Origin: Victivallaceae bacterium | Lineage (GTDB): Bacteria; Verrucomicrobiota; Lentisphaeria; Victivallales; Victivallaceae | Length of the DNA stretch: 64,000 nt | NCBI GenBank assembly: GCA_028709805.1 | Contig: JAQUTL010000004.1 | Location: 48,008 to 112,007, forward strand | Direction of reading: 5' to 3' | Shown: piece after piece, positions 54,642 through 63,916 of the stretch | How the letters are laid out: every line of letters begins with the position of its first letter | Numbering within the stretch: the stretch's first letter is position 1 | The notes under the pieces: model-generated | Told to the model about the DNA's origin: nothing | Databases searched by the model: none | The model's input: only the letters and a program-made list of their open reading frames with translations | Translations under genes and position numbers: made by a program

Positions 54642-55802
54642 TTATTCGGCGGTCAGGAAACGTTTTTCGTCGGCGAAGAGCTTGAGCAGAACGATCAGCG
54701 CGTAACCGGAAGCGCGGGCACCGGTGCGGCAGTCGCCGTATTCGTCGATGCCGCCGCGCTGAGCCGGAATGATGTCGCCGGAAGACTGCCGCCCCATCAG
54801 GAACAGCAGCGCGCGGCGCGCCGCCTCCAGCCGGGACTCCGGCCACGGACCGAGCAGCCCCTCGCTTTCCAGCATGATGTTCAGCACCACCGGAATCCCG
54901 GCGGCCGAAGTTTCAAACGACCCGTCGGCCTGCTGGACGGAAAACACCCAGTCCAGAAATCCGCCGACCGCGTCCAGATAACGCCGGTCGCCGGTGACGC
55001 GGTAAGCGCACAGCAGACCCAGACTGGAAAAATCGTCGTTCGACTTGTGCAGTCCCTGCTGCGGATCGTCTTCCGGCACCGAGCCGTCGGCCTTGCGGAC
55101 GGTCTTGAAAAAACCCTCCGGACGGCGGCAGTTGTTCAGATAAAATTCGGCAAACGCCGTAAACCGGTCGTCCACATACCCGGCGTCGCCGGTGGTCCTG
55201 TACATTTGATAGAAGAAATTCAGACTGCCGCCGGAAAAATCGCCCAGCATGTGGTCTAGCATCTCCGGCGTGCCGCCGGAAACCGGCGGCCCGAAGGACA
55301 CGCCCCATTTCGGCAGAAACCGTTCGTCGCAGCCGTGCTTGAAATACCACTGCGACCACAGCTTGGCCCGTTCGAGATATTCGGCGTTTCCGGTCGCCCG
55401 GTAATATTCCAGAAACCCCCATGCGCCGGAAAGCGCGTCGCGCACATAACACCACGGCGTATGGGCGGTGATCTCACGGATCGCGCCGTAATGGGTCATG
55501 ACGTAGGGATCGAATATCTGGAGCGAGCGCAGATAATTCATCATTTTTTCCGCCGAGTGGCCGTACAGGTCGCTTTTGAACGCCTTCGCCGCCGCAAGCT
55601 GACCCATCGACGCGAACCCGATCAGCCAGTTGGTGGCGCCGGTCTCCGCCGTTCCAAGAAAATTGATCGACGGCGGAAACGTTCCGGCGCCGTGCAGATA
55701 ATCCCGATACGGCCGCTGATTGGCGGCGTAATAGTCCGCCAGAGCGCGAGCCCGTTTCAGCCCCTCGGTCCGCAGATCCTCGAACGCTTCAAGCATTAAC
55801 AT
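54642..55802 (-). CDS. Putative alpha/alpha-toroid carbohydrate-active protein (paralog B)
   Basis: 387 residues, clearly homologous along the full length to the next gene downstream: WCYVRDALSGAWGFLEYYRA, GDFSGGSLNFFYQMYRTTGD and GLHKSNDDFSSLGLLCAYRV match its counterpart nearly residue for residue. ATG at 55802 follows AAGGGA by 7 nt and is preferred over GTG at 55829. Same comments on fold and uncertain function apply. The pair arose by tandem duplication; the most variable parts are the N-terminal 90 residues and the loop near residues 165-185, which may set substrate differences. Confidence 0.75.
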   Translation of the reverse strand: MLMLEAFEDLRTEGLKRARALADYYAANQRPYRDYLHGAGTFPPSINFLGTAETGATNWLIGFASMGQLAAAKAFKSDLYGHSAEKMMNYLRSLQIFDPYVMTHYGAIREITAHTPWCYVRDALSGAWGFLEYYRATGNAEYLERAKLWSQWYFKHGCDERFLPKWGVSFGPPVSGGTPEMLDHMLGDFSGGSLNFFYQMYRTTGDAGYVDDRFTAFAEFYLNNCRRPEGFFKTVRKADGSVPEDDPQQGLHKSNDDFSSLGLLCAYRVTGDRRYLDAVGGFLDWVFSVQQADGSFETSAAGIPVVLNIMLESEGLLGPWPESRLEAARRALLFLMGRQSSGDIIPAQRGGIDEYGDCRTGARASGYALIVLLKLFADEKRFLTAE

Positions 55803-55945
55803 GTTTGTTTCCCTTGTTTTTAGTTCCACAAAGAATGATAAAATACCCCGCCCGCAGGTTTTTTACAATCATCGCGCCGGAAAAACTTGCTTTTTTTCTC
55901 CGGCGGTTTACATTACGGAGCCAACACTTTGTAAAAGGAGAACGC

Positions 55946-58654
55946 ATGAAAAAATTTTTATTGGCATTATCCGCCGCATTCACGGTCGCCGGAAGTTCGG
56001 CCGCCGACCCCGGCTTTGTCAGCAGCTCAAAACGCGGGTTCAACCTCTCCGGCAACGGATTCGAACTTTCGTGCCTGAGCCAGGTGATCGCCGCCAGCCC
56101 GGACTGGCAGCTGCGCTATTATACCGTCAACGCCCCGATGACTTATCAGAATTCCGAAGACGGCCGGTTCGCCGCCATGATTCAGAACGGCAATGACGAT
56201 GTGTTCAAACTTCCAATCTACCGGGCGACCGCCGGCGACAACGGCTTTCTGATCGAAATGGAGGGCGTTCTGGTCTCCGACCTGCCGACCGGAATGGAAT
56301 ATACCGCGATGATGATGCCGGTGCGCCTGCTTTCCGGCGCAGAATACACCGCGAAACTTGACGACGGATCCGCCGTTTCCGGAACCATTCCTGAAAACTA
56401 CGACAAAACCATGGTTCACTACTATTTCAAGGGCGCCCGGGAAATGACGTTCAACACCCGGTACGGCCGCCTCGCCGTCTCCGTGCAGGAGGGGCCGGCC
56501 CTGAACCTCGGAGACCGCCGCTACAACCAGTTTGAAAACCGCAACGGCTTCTGGCTCGGCTCCGAACAGTTCATGATCGAGAAAAACGTTCCGGTGAAAA
56601 GCCGGATTCTGGTGACCTTCGAGCCGAACGACGCAATTCAGACCGCCGTGATCCGCGAGGTTGAAAACACCACCGCCGAGCTGGAACCCAAAGCCGACCT
56701 GGTGGCGGCGCCGCCGCCGGCCGTCCGGCCGATGCTGCCGGCGGTCAAGGAGATCGCGCGCACCGGAAAAGAGTATGCGCCGGCCGGAGAAGAAAATATT
56801 GCGATCAGCGGCGTCGACGCAGTCGAGACGGCCCGGCTTTCCCGCGCCGTCGACCGGGTGCTGGGCAAACAAACCGGCGTTCCGGTGGACAAACTTTCAC
56901 TGAAAATCACCGTCGATCCCGAAAATCCGGTCAAAAACAATCCGGAGGGATACCGACTCTCCGTTTCCCCGGACGGCGTTGTCATCGCCTCCGCCACGCC
57001 GCGCGGCGCGTTCTATGCACTCCAGACGCTGCGCAATCTCTACAACCCGAAGACCGCCGCGTTCTCCGGCGCCGAAATCGTCGACTGGCCGGACCTCGCG
57101 TACCGCGGCGCCATGTTCCTGATCGACGACTACTCCACCGTCTTCCATAAAGACCTGATCGAGAATATCCTCGCTCCGCTGAAAATGAACGAGATCATCA
57201 TGGAGTGCGAGTACGCGAAGTGGGACACCACCGCCGCGCTGCACCGCCCCGGAGCCATTTCCAAGGAACAGATCCGCGAACTTATCGCGGTCGCCAACGA
57301 CAATTATATGGACGCGTCGCCCCTGTTCCAGACCCTCGGCCACTGCGAATGGCTGTTCGGAGAAAACGCCGACCGCAATCCCGACTGGGCCGAAGACCCC
57401 GATTTCCCCTACGCCTACAACGTTTCCGCGCCCGGTCTTTACGACTTCATGGACGCCACGCTCGACGAAATTGTCGAAACTTTCAATCATCCGAAGTATC
57501 TCCACATCGGTCACGATGAAGTCTTCTTCTTTCAGGACGCCAAATTCCCCAACCGCCCCGAAAATCTCGCCAAGGGCGCCAAAAAGATCATCTATGACGA
57601 CATCATGCACTACTATAATTACGCCAAGCAGCGCAACATGCGGCTGATGATCTGGCACGACATGTTCGTAACCAAGCAGGAATGTCCGGAGAACGGCTTC
57701 GGCGGCGAACCGCACCATATCGCCGAACTCCGCCCGCAGCTGCCCAAGGACATCGTCATCGCCGACTGGCGCTACGCCGGCACCTACACCGATTATCCCG
57801 ACGTCCGCGCTTTCCGCAACGACGGGTTCGACGTTATCGGCGCCACCTGGTACGACAAGGGCAACCACGAACACCTCACCCCCGCGGTGAAAGCCGCCGG
57901 CGGCATCGGTATGCTCCAGACCGTCTGGAACGGCTATTTCGGCAACCGCGACGTGCTGTTCGACGGCTTCAACCAGGTCGCCCCATACACCCGCACCGCC
58001 ACCTGGAGCTGGGACGCCCGCCCCGAAGCCAACCGCTACGATTCGCACGAACTGGCCTCCGCCATGCTCGATCCGCTGAAGACGCTGCCGTCCGGACCCG
58101 GATTCGCCGTTGATCTTGACGGCGCGGCAAATATTGAAATCACGCCGGAAAACAATCCGTTCCTTTACGGTGACGCCTCGGCGGCGGCGGTAATGCTGGC
58201 GCCGGAAAGCGTCCGGGTCGGCCAGGTCTTCTTCGATCTGCCCAAAATCGACGGAAATCCGGCCGCGGTCACCGTGCAGTCCAAACTGAATCCGGGCGCG
58301 CCGCGCGAGGTTGTCGTTCCGCTGAACGGCGTCGAAGCGTCCCGGCTGTTTTTCCTCCACACCACGATGGATGAACAGCTTGAACGGTTCGAGCCGGTGG
58401 CGAAACTCACCGCGATCTACGCGGACGGCAGCATGGCGGACATTCCGGTAAAATACTACAGCGAGATCGCGCCGATGTCCGACGAAGACAACTTCAAACT
58501 CGGCCCCTCCAACCGCCTGCGGAACGGCGACGCCAAAATCTGGTACTCCACCTGGGAAAACCCGGCGCCGGAAATGCCGATCCGCGCCGTTATCGTCGAA
58601 CCTGTGGCCAAACACCTGAGTTATTATCTGTTCGGAATTTCCGCGCAGAAATAA
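55946..58654 (+). CDS. Secreted GH20 beta-N-acetylhexosaminidase
   Basis: 902 residues. Signal peptide MKKFLLALSAAFTVAGSSAA, a beta-rich N-terminal region (to about 300), a GH20b domain (LSLKITVDPENP, YRLSVSPDGVVIASATPRGA), then the GH20 barrel with LAYRGAMFLIDDYS and the catalytic Asp-Glu pair in LHIGHDEVFFF (around residues 523-524), followed by WSWDARPE and a C-terminal beta domain. It cleaves terminal GlcNAc or GalNAc residues. ATG at 55946 has AAAAGGAG upstream. Longer than usual for the family. Its divergent neighbours are the two toroid paralogs. Confidence 0.9.
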   Translation: MKKFLLALSAAFTVAGSSAADPGFVSSSKRGFNLSGNGFELSCLSQVIAASPDWQLRYYTVNAPMTYQNSEDGRFAAMIQNGNDDVFKLPIYRATAGDNGFLIEMEGVLVSDLPTGMEYTAMMMPVRLLSGAEYTAKLDDGSAVSGTIPENYDKTMVHYYFKGAREMTFNTRYGRLAVSVQEGPALNLGDRRYNQFENRNGFWLGSEQFMIEKNVPVKSRILVTFEPNDAIQTAVIREVENTTAELEPKADLVAAPPPAVRPMLPAVKEIARTGKEYAPAGEENIAISGVDAVETARLSRAVDRVLGKQTGVPVDKLSLKITVDPENPVKNNPEGYRLSVSPDGVVIASATPRGAFYALQTLRNLYNPKTAAFSGAEIVDWPDLAYRGAMFLIDDYSTVFHKDLIENILAPLKMNEIIMECEYAKWDTTAALHRPGAISKEQIRELIAVANDNYMDASPLFQTLGHCEWLFGENADRNPDWAEDPDFPYAYNVSAPGLYDFMDATLDEIVETFNHPKYLHIGHDEVFFFQDAKFPNRPENLAKGAKKIIYDDIMHYYNYAKQRNMRLMIWHDMFVTKQECPENGFGGEPHHIAELRPQLPKDIVIADWRYAGTYTDYPDVRAFRNDGFDVIGATWYDKGNHEHLTPAVKAAGGIGMLQTVWNGYFGNRDVLFDGFNQVAPYTRTATWSWDARPEANRYDSHELASAMLDPLKTLPSGPGFAVDLDGAANIEITPENNPFLYGDASAAAVMLAPESVRVGQVFFDLPKIDGNPAAVTVQSKLNPGAPREVVVPLNGVEASRLFFLHTTMDEQLERFEPVAKLTAIYADGSMADIPVKYYSEIAPMSDEDNFKLGPSNRLRNGDAKIWYSTWENPAPEMPIRAVIVEPVAKHLSYYLFGISAQK

Positions 58655-58672
58655 GACACAGCCAAGCCATAC

Positions 58673-58707
58673 GGTCCGGAACCGCCAGACGGTTCCGGAC
58701 CTTTTTT
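58673..58707 (+). terminator. Rho-independent terminator of GH20 gene
   Basis: Perfect 12-bp stem GGTCCGGAACCG/CGGTTCCGGACC around CCAGA, followed by six T. Confidence 0.9.
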
Positions 58708-58709
58708 AT

Positions 58710-58737
58710 TTGCTTTTCATAAAAACCGTGTTATCTT
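58710..58737 (+). promoter_or_regulatory. Putative promoter of argD-argF-mntP
   Basis: TTGCTT (58710-58715), 16 nt, TATCTT (58732-58737), 35 nt before argD, directly after the GH20 terminator. The hexamers are moderate matches. Confidence 0.45.
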
Positions 58738-58772
58738 AATATTTTCTTATCAATATACATAGGAGATGCAAT

Positions 58773-59987
58773 ATGGGCGATCTGGCTAAAAAAACGATGG
58801 AGCTTTTTTCCGAATATGTCATGCCGACCTACGCGCCGAAGCTGGTTTTCAGCCGCGGCGCCGGTACTTTTCTGTTTGACACGGAAAACCGACGCTATCT
58901 TGATTTTGCCATGGGCATTTCCGTCTGCAATCTCGGCCACTGCCACCCGAACGTGACGGCCGCGATCACGGAACAGGCGGGAACGCTGGTTCATATTTCA
59001 AACCTTTATCTCAACACCCTGATGCCGCAACTGGCTTCCGAGCTGGTCGGATTCGGGTTTGACGGCAAGGTGTTCTTCTGCAATTCAGGCGCCGAGGCCA
59101 ACGAGGGTATGATCAAGCTCGCCCGCAAGTGGGGCAACGCCTCCGGCGGACGGAACACCGTCATCGCCATGGAAAACTCGTTTCACGGCCGGACGCTGGC
59201 AACGCTCGCCGCCACCGGCAGAAGCAAATACCGCAAGGGTTTTGAACCGGATATGCCCGGATTTAAATTTGTGCCGTTCAACGACATCGCCGCGCTGGAA
59301 AACGCCATAACCCAAGACGTGTGCGCCGTGATAATGGAACCGCTTCAGGGCGAAGGCGGAATTCTTCCCGCCGATCAGGAATATCTTAAAAAAGTGCGCG
59401 GCCTGTGCGACCAAAAAAATATTCTGCTGCTTTTTGACGAAGTGCAGTGCGGCATGGGGCGGATGGGCACGCTTTTCGCCCATCAGTCATTCGGCGTGAA
59501 GCCGGACGTGCTTTCCATGGCCAAGGCAATGGCCAACGGATTTCCGATGGGCTGCATGATCGCAAGCCGCAAATATGCCGACACGCTGCAGCCGGGCAAT
59601 CACGCCTCCACTTTCGGCGGAACCGCGCTGGCCTGCGCCGCCGCGCTGGCCACGCTGCGCACGATCAAAGAGGAAAATCTGCTGGATAATGTGAAAAAAC
59701 AGAGCGAGTATCTCTTCCGGCGCCTGAATGAAATCACCAAGCCGTACTCCTTCGTCAAGGGGGTGCGCGGCAAGGGTCTGATGATCGGCGTGGTTCTGGA
59801 CTCTCCGGCCGCTCCGCTTCAGCAAATGCTGTTCAAATACGATTTTATTACGCTTACCGCCGGTGAAAATGTGCTGCGTCTGCTGCCGCCGCTCAACGTT
59901 TCACGGGAAGAATGCGACATGGCGATTGCGGCAATAGAAAAAGGACTTGCCGATTTCTCAGCTCAAAGAAAGGAATCTTTGTCATGA
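58773..59987 (+). CDS. argD: Acetylornithine aminotransferase
   Basis: 404 residues, PLP class III aminotransferase of arginine (and possibly lysine) synthesis: YLDFAMGISVCNLGHCHPNV, FFCNSGAEANEGMIKLAR, LLFDEVQCGMGRMG, and the PLP lysine in SMAKAMANGFPMG. GDLAKKTMELFSEYVMPTYA is the expected N-terminus. Preceded by AGGAG. Its stop overlaps the argF start by 4 nt, so it is coupled to argF in the arginine pathway. Confidence 0.95.
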   Translation: MGDLAKKTMELFSEYVMPTYAPKLVFSRGAGTFLFDTENRRYLDFAMGISVCNLGHCHPNVTAAITEQAGTLVHISNLYLNTLMPQLASELVGFGFDGKVFFCNSGAEANEGMIKLARKWGNASGGRNTVIAMENSFHGRTLATLAATGRSKYRKGFEPDMPGFKFVPFNDIAALENAITQDVCAVIMEPLQGEGGILPADQEYLKKVRGLCDQKNILLLFDEVQCGMGRMGTLFAHQSFGVKPDVLSMAKAMANGFPMGCMIASRKYADTLQPGNHASTFGGTALACAAALATLRTIKEENLLDNVKKQSEYLFRRLNEITKPYSFVKGVRGKGLMIGVVLDSPAAPLQQMLFKYDFITLTAGENVLRLLPPLNVSREECDMAIAAIEKGLADFSAQRKESLS

Positions 59988-60886
59988 AAAAAGACCTGCT
60001 GAACCTTAACGACATAACCCGGGACGACCTTGAAAAAATATTTGCGCTGGCCGCCGACCTTAAGAAAAACCGCGCGACGGCGGATTATAAACCGCTGGCC
60101 GGCAAGTCTATCGGCATGATTTTTGCAAAATCGTCCACCCGGACCAGAGTGTCTTTTGAAGTCGGTATTTACGAGCTTGGCGGCAACGCGCTCTATCTCG
60201 ACCAGTCGAAGATGCAGGTCGGTCGCGGCGAGACCGTAGCCGACACCGCCAATGTGCTCAGCCGCTATCTCCACGGCATTGTGATCCGCACATTCAGCCA
60301 TGCCGACGTTCAGGAGCTGGCCAGAGTCGCCACAATTCCGGTGGTGAACGCGCTGACCGATGAATATCATCCGTGCCAGATTCTGGCCGATCTGCTTACG
60401 GTCAAAGAATATTCCGGCCGGATTGAAGGCGTCAAAATGGTCTTCGCCGGCGACGGTTCGAGCAATATCTGCAATTCGCTGATGCTGGCGGCAAAACTCA
60501 CCGGCATGCATCTTACGGTTGCGGCGCCGGAGGAATACCGCCCGCGCAAGGACTTGATGAGCGAGTTCGTCACGTGGGAGACCGACCCGGTAAGGGCGGC
60601 GGAAAACGCCGATTATCTTTATACCGACGTTTATGTGTCGATGGGATTTGAAGACGAGTCCCGCGAACGTTTGCGCATACTCAAGCCTTATGAAGTCAGC
60701 GCAAAGATGATGGCTGCGGCAAAGAAGAATGCAAAATTTCTCCATTGCCTTCCGGCTCACCGCGGCGAAGAGGTGGCGGCGGAGGTCATGGATTCTCCGG
60801 CCAGCATCGTCTTCGATCAGGCGGAGAACCGGCTGCACGTGCAAAAGGCGGTGCTCGGACTTATTTTTGAAGGTCTTAAAAAATAA
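59984..60886 (+). CDS. argF: Ornithine carbamoyltransferase
   Basis: 300 residues converting ornithine and carbamoyl phosphate to citrulline. FAKSSTRTRVSFEVG (carbamoyl phosphate site, SxTRT), the ornithine-side EYHPCQILADLLTVKE, and FLHCLPAHRGEEV with the catalytic Cys are all present. ATG at 59984 overlaps the argD stop (ATGA) with AAAGGA upstream, and the stop overlaps mntP by one base. Confidence 0.95.
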   Translation: MKKDLLNLNDITRDDLEKIFALAADLKKNRATADYKPLAGKSIGMIFAKSSTRTRVSFEVGIYELGGNALYLDQSKMQVGRGETVADTANVLSRYLHGIVIRTFSHADVQELARVATIPVVNALTDEYHPCQILADLLTVKEYSGRIEGVKMVFAGDGSSNICNSLMLAAKLTGMHLTVAAPEEYRPRKDLMSEFVTWETDPVRAAENADYLYTDVYVSMGFEDESRERLRILKPYEVSAKMMAAAKKNAKFLHCLPAHRGEEVAAEVMDSPASIVFDQAENRLHVQKAVLGLIFEGLKK

Positions 60887-61467
60887 TGCCGTTCATCGAG
60901 ATGCTTCTTCTGGCGTTCGGCGTTTCGCTGGACGCCTTTTCCGTCTCCGTTTCCGGGGCGATGACCTCGCCGGAAAAACCGTGGCGCAAGGCGTTGCTGG
61001 CCATGTTTTTTTTCGGAGGATTCCAATTCATCATGCCGCTCGGAGGCGGATTTGCCGGCAGTAAATTCGGGCCGCTGATTACCGGATTCGACCACTATAT
61101 CGCGTTTGTGCTGCTGTTTATTGTCGGCGCAAAAATGATCTGGGAGTCCTTCCGTCCGGACTTGGATTTGTGCAAAGAACACGAAAAATGCGACGTTTTC
61201 AAGATTAAATCCATGTTTGTTCTCGCCGTTGCCACCAGTATTGACGCCGCGGCGGTGGGAGCGTCGATTCCACTGTCCGGGCACACCTCTGCCGACCTTC
61301 TCTGCTGCTCGGCAGTCATGGGGGTGGTTACCGGGATATTCAGCTTTTCCGGCGTCTGGATCGGAAGAAAAGCCGGAAAGATTTTCGGAAGAAAAACCGA
61401 AATCATCGGCGGACTGGTCCTGATCGCCATCGGATTCAAAATATTGATCTCTCATCTTTTTGCTTAG
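60886..61467 (+). CDS. mntP: Putative manganese efflux pump MntP
   Basis: 193 residues, six membrane helices in two homologous halves, each with an acidic signature: SLDAFSVSVSGAM and SIDAAAVGASIPL, the expected aspartates of the MntP (DUF204) family. Exports Mn2+. The start overlaps the argF stop by one nucleotide, so it is read from the arginine transcript, an unusual companion with no clear metabolic reason apart from co-expression. Confidence 0.93.
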   Translation: MPFIEMLLLAFGVSLDAFSVSVSGAMTSPEKPWRKALLAMFFFGGFQFIMPLGGGFAGSKFGPLITGFDHYIAFVLLFIVGAKMIWESFRPDLDLCKEHEKCDVFKIKSMFVLAVATSIDAAAVGASIPLSGHTSADLLCCSAVMGVVTGIFSFSGVWIGRKAGKIFGRKTEIIGGLVLIAIGFKILISHLFA

Positions 61468-61499
61468 CAAATAAAGTCGGCATACGGAGAAAGAAAAAT

Positions 61500-62711
61500 A
61501 TGAAAAAAGAACGCTTCAGAATTGCGCTTGTGCTCAATCGATTTTATCCGGAAGTCGGCGGGGCGGAAACGAATCTTTATTTTCAGGCCAAAGAGTTGGC
61601 CAAGCGTCATTCTTTAACCGTTTTTACGCCGCGCCGCCTCGCCGAAACGCCGAAAACGGAAGAGATGAACGGATTCCGGGTTTTCCGCCTCAGAGACTGG
61701 AAAAACGTTGCCGGAAAATTTCCGAACATCCGCCGCGACACGCTTATGATCGGTGTCTTTTTCCGGATTCTTTTTGGAAAATTCGATGTTGTCCAAGTTT
61801 TCCCGGCGCTCAACCACAATAACATTATGGCGCTGCTGGCCGCGAAAATCAGGCGAATACCGTTTATTCTCTGTTCGTTCGATCTTCTTGACTATGCGGA
61901 AATTGAGAGAAAGACCGGAAAAATTGATCCCAATATGCTTGACCGCTACCGGCCGGGACGGATAAGACGTTTTCTTTTTTCCGTCTGTGACCACATTTTT
62001 GCAATTTCAAACCGTGAAATCGCCGTTTACCGCCGCTGCTGCAAAAGCGTAAGTTTTTCACCGGTTCCGATACTTCCCGACGAATATGCTTTGAAAACCC
62101 CCAATGTGCGGGAGAAATACGGCATTCCGGCGGACGCGATGGTTTTCCTTCTTCTCGGCCGCATTTCAAAAATCAAAGGACAGGATATCGCGGTGGAGGC
62201 GTTTGTCCGCACTGCCGGAAAAATGGAAAAAGCGGTTCTTGCCGTGGTCGGCCGCGACGATTATGAACCGGAACTGGCGGCGGCGCTGCATGAATCGATC
62301 AGGAAGTCCGGTCTTGAAAAACGGTGTTTTTTCACCGGTATGATCGCACGTGAAGAGGTTATCGGATTTCTTCAGCAAAGCGACATTCATGTCATTCCGG
62401 TGCGTTTTATGAATTCCGGAGCCGTTGTGGTCGAATCGTGGGCCGGAGGAATACCGGTCATTCAAAGCGACGCGGTGGATCCGAACTTGGTCGAACCCGG
62501 CGTCAACGGTTATTTATTTAAATCAGAGGATGTCGATGGACTTGGAGAGTGCATGCTAAAGGCCTGGAACGAGCGGAAAAAACTTCCGGAAATGGCGGAG
62601 AACGGCCGTCTGAAGGTGATGCGCGACTTCACTTATTCCAGTTTAATCGCAATTTATGAAAAAGAATATGACCGGCTTATCAATCACGTTGACGCAGTGA
62701 AAAAAAATTAA
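61500..62711 (+). CDS. GT4-type glycosyltransferase
   Basis: 403 residues, GT-B fold. The N-terminal half has RIALVLNRFYPEVGGAETNL (the GGxE glycine motif of GT4) and the C-terminal half FLLLGRISKIKGQDIAVEAF, VIPVRFMNSGAVVVESWAGG and VEPGVNGYLFKSEDVDG (EX7E region and nucleotide-sugar site). Probably transfers sugars to LPS or an exopolysaccharide, substrate unknown. Follows mntP after 32 nt with GGAGAAAG before ATG. Lower GC than the operon before it. Confidence 0.9.
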   Translation: MKKERFRIALVLNRFYPEVGGAETNLYFQAKELAKRHSLTVFTPRRLAETPKTEEMNGFRVFRLRDWKNVAGKFPNIRRDTLMIGVFFRILFGKFDVVQVFPALNHNNIMALLAAKIRRIPFILCSFDLLDYAEIERKTGKIDPNMLDRYRPGRIRRFLFSVCDHIFAISNREIAVYRRCCKSVSFSPVPILPDEYALKTPNVREKYGIPADAMVFLLLGRISKIKGQDIAVEAFVRTAGKMEKAVLAVVGRDDYEPELAAALHESIRKSGLEKRCFFTGMIAREEVIGFLQQSDIHVIPVRFMNSGAVVVESWAGGIPVIQSDAVDPNLVEPGVNGYLFKSEDVDGLGECMLKAWNERKKLPEMAENGRLKVMRDFTYSSLIAIYEKEYDRLINHVDAVKKN

Positions 62712-62757
62712 AAAAACTTATTCATTTTGATTTTTTTATTATATGTCCGCAAAAAAT

Positions 62758-62785
62758 TTGATTTTGCCTGACAAACCTCTATATT
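62758..62785 (+). promoter_or_regulatory. Promoter of LOG-family gene
   Basis: TTGATT (62758-62763), 16 nt, TATATT (62780-62785), about 40 nt before the start codon, in an AT-rich intergenic stretch. Confidence 0.55.
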
Positions 62786-62825
62786 TATCCCAAATATCAA
62801 GTATAAAAAAGAAAGATGAGTAAAT

Positions 62826-63524
62826 ATGAGCGGACAAAATTGCTGCGATCTCAGTCATATCGGCGACAATGTGGTAACGCCCGGCGACACCTGGCGAATA
62901 TTTCGGATAATGTCGGAATTTGTCGAAGCGTTTGAGACAATGCACGAATTTTCTCACCTGATTTCAGTGTTCGGCTCGGCCAGAACCAAACCGGAGGAAA
63001 CGCCATATCTCGAAGCCGAAAAACTCGGCGGACTGCTCGTCGACAATAAATACGGCATTGTCACCGGCGGCGGCGGCGGCATCATGGAAGCGGCCAACAA
63101 AGGAGCGTTTGAAAAGAAAGGCACGTCGATCGGTTTGAACATCGAACTGCCGCACGAACAGCGTCCAAACCAGTATCAGAACGCGGAAATGTCATTTCGC
63201 TATTTCTTCATCAGAAAAGTATGTCTTCTCAAATATTCCGTTGGCGCGGTGTTTTTTCCAGGAGGATTCGGAACGCTCGACGAGCTGGCCGAATCGCTGA
63301 CGCTGGTTCAGACCGGTAAAATAAACCCGATCCCGGTAGTCATGGTCGGAAAAAAATTCTGGACTCCGTTTACCGAATGGATTGAGGAATCTCTTCTTAA
63401 AAACAATTATATCTCACCAAAAGACGAATCAATGTATAAAATCGTCGACAACGCGGAGGAAGCGGTGGATTATATTTTGGAATGTCATCGCTTCGGCATT
63501 CAGAATACAGTTAAAAATGACTGA
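62826..63524 (+). CDS. LOG-family nucleotide phosphoribohydrolase-like protein
   Basis: 232 residues. ISVFGSARTKPEETPYLEAE, GGGGGIMEAANKGAFEKKG and FFPGGFGTLDELAESL are the LOG/'lysine decarboxylase-like' signatures (PGGxGTxxE). These enzymes remove ribose-5-phosphate from nucleoside monophosphates, e.g. cytokinin ribotides. The 40-residue N-terminal helix region is longer than usual. The stop is followed by the AT-rich region at the window end. Confidence 0.9.
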   Translation: MSGQNCCDLSHIGDNVVTPGDTWRIFRIMSEFVEAFETMHEFSHLISVFGSARTKPEETPYLEAEKLGGLLVDNKYGIVTGGGGGIMEAANKGAFEKKGTSIGLNIELPHEQRPNQYQNAEMSFRYFFIRKVCLLKYSVGAVFFPGGFGTLDELAESLTLVQTGKINPIPVVMVGKKFWTPFTEWIEESLLKNNYISPKDESMYKIVDNAEEAVDYILECHRFGIQNTVKND

Positions 63525-63754
63525 TTTTCAACCTGTAAAAAAAGCTGTTGAGAAGTTGTTGAAAAAATGTATAAAAGTTGTAAGCAAAAAAAGTTTGATT
63601 GATTGTCAGAATAAAGCGAACAGTATTGACAACAACTTTCAACCATCATTTTTGAGCTTGATTTTGCGGTTATTAACAAATTGACAGGCTATAATAATAA
63701 TATATATTTAAAGTTTAAATAGTATATTATTAAATTCTGCGTCGGGAGAGAACC
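63525..63754. other. AT-rich region with DnaA-box-like 9-mers (possible origin segment)
   Basis: 230 bases without a gene. 9-mers close to the DnaA box TTATCCACA (or its complement TGTGGATAA) are TTTTCAACC (63525-63533), TGTTGAGAA (63546-63554), TGTTGAAAA (63557-63565, one helical turn after the previous) and CTTTCAACC (63636-63644). A 47-nt stretch at 63690-63736 has only two G and no C, which would suit an unwinding element. All boxes have at least two mismatches, so this is suggestive only. Confidence 0.4.
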
Positions 63755-63916
63755 ATGATGTATGCGATTGCCACTTTTTTAAAAAGATTGAAACGGAATT
63801 TTTTTTCCGATCGGCGTTCATTCGATATTCATATTTCTCAAGACGGATCGCCGGAAAGCTGGAGAGATTATCCTTATCCTGAGTCCGTGAAAGAAATGAA
63901 TAAAAAAGGGGCGTAA
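63755..63916 (+). CDS. 53-residue small protein, unknown
   Basis: Starts MMYAIATFLKRLKRNFFSDR after GGGAGAG at 5 nt and ends in MNKKGA. The N-terminal 20 residues are basic and amphipathic; the rest is polar. I do not recognise it. The good ribosome-binding site in an otherwise non-coding AT-rich region supports it as a gene, but a chance ORF cannot be ruled out. Confidence 0.45.
   Translation: MMYAIATFLKRLKRNFFSDRRSFDIHISQDGSPESWRDYPYPESVKEMNKKGA

Noticed and set aside
56897..58615. 572-codon minus-strand open frame over the GH20 gene
   Set aside because: GH20 catalytic motifs are on the plus strand; the minus frame has shadow-like Gly/Val/Arg composition.
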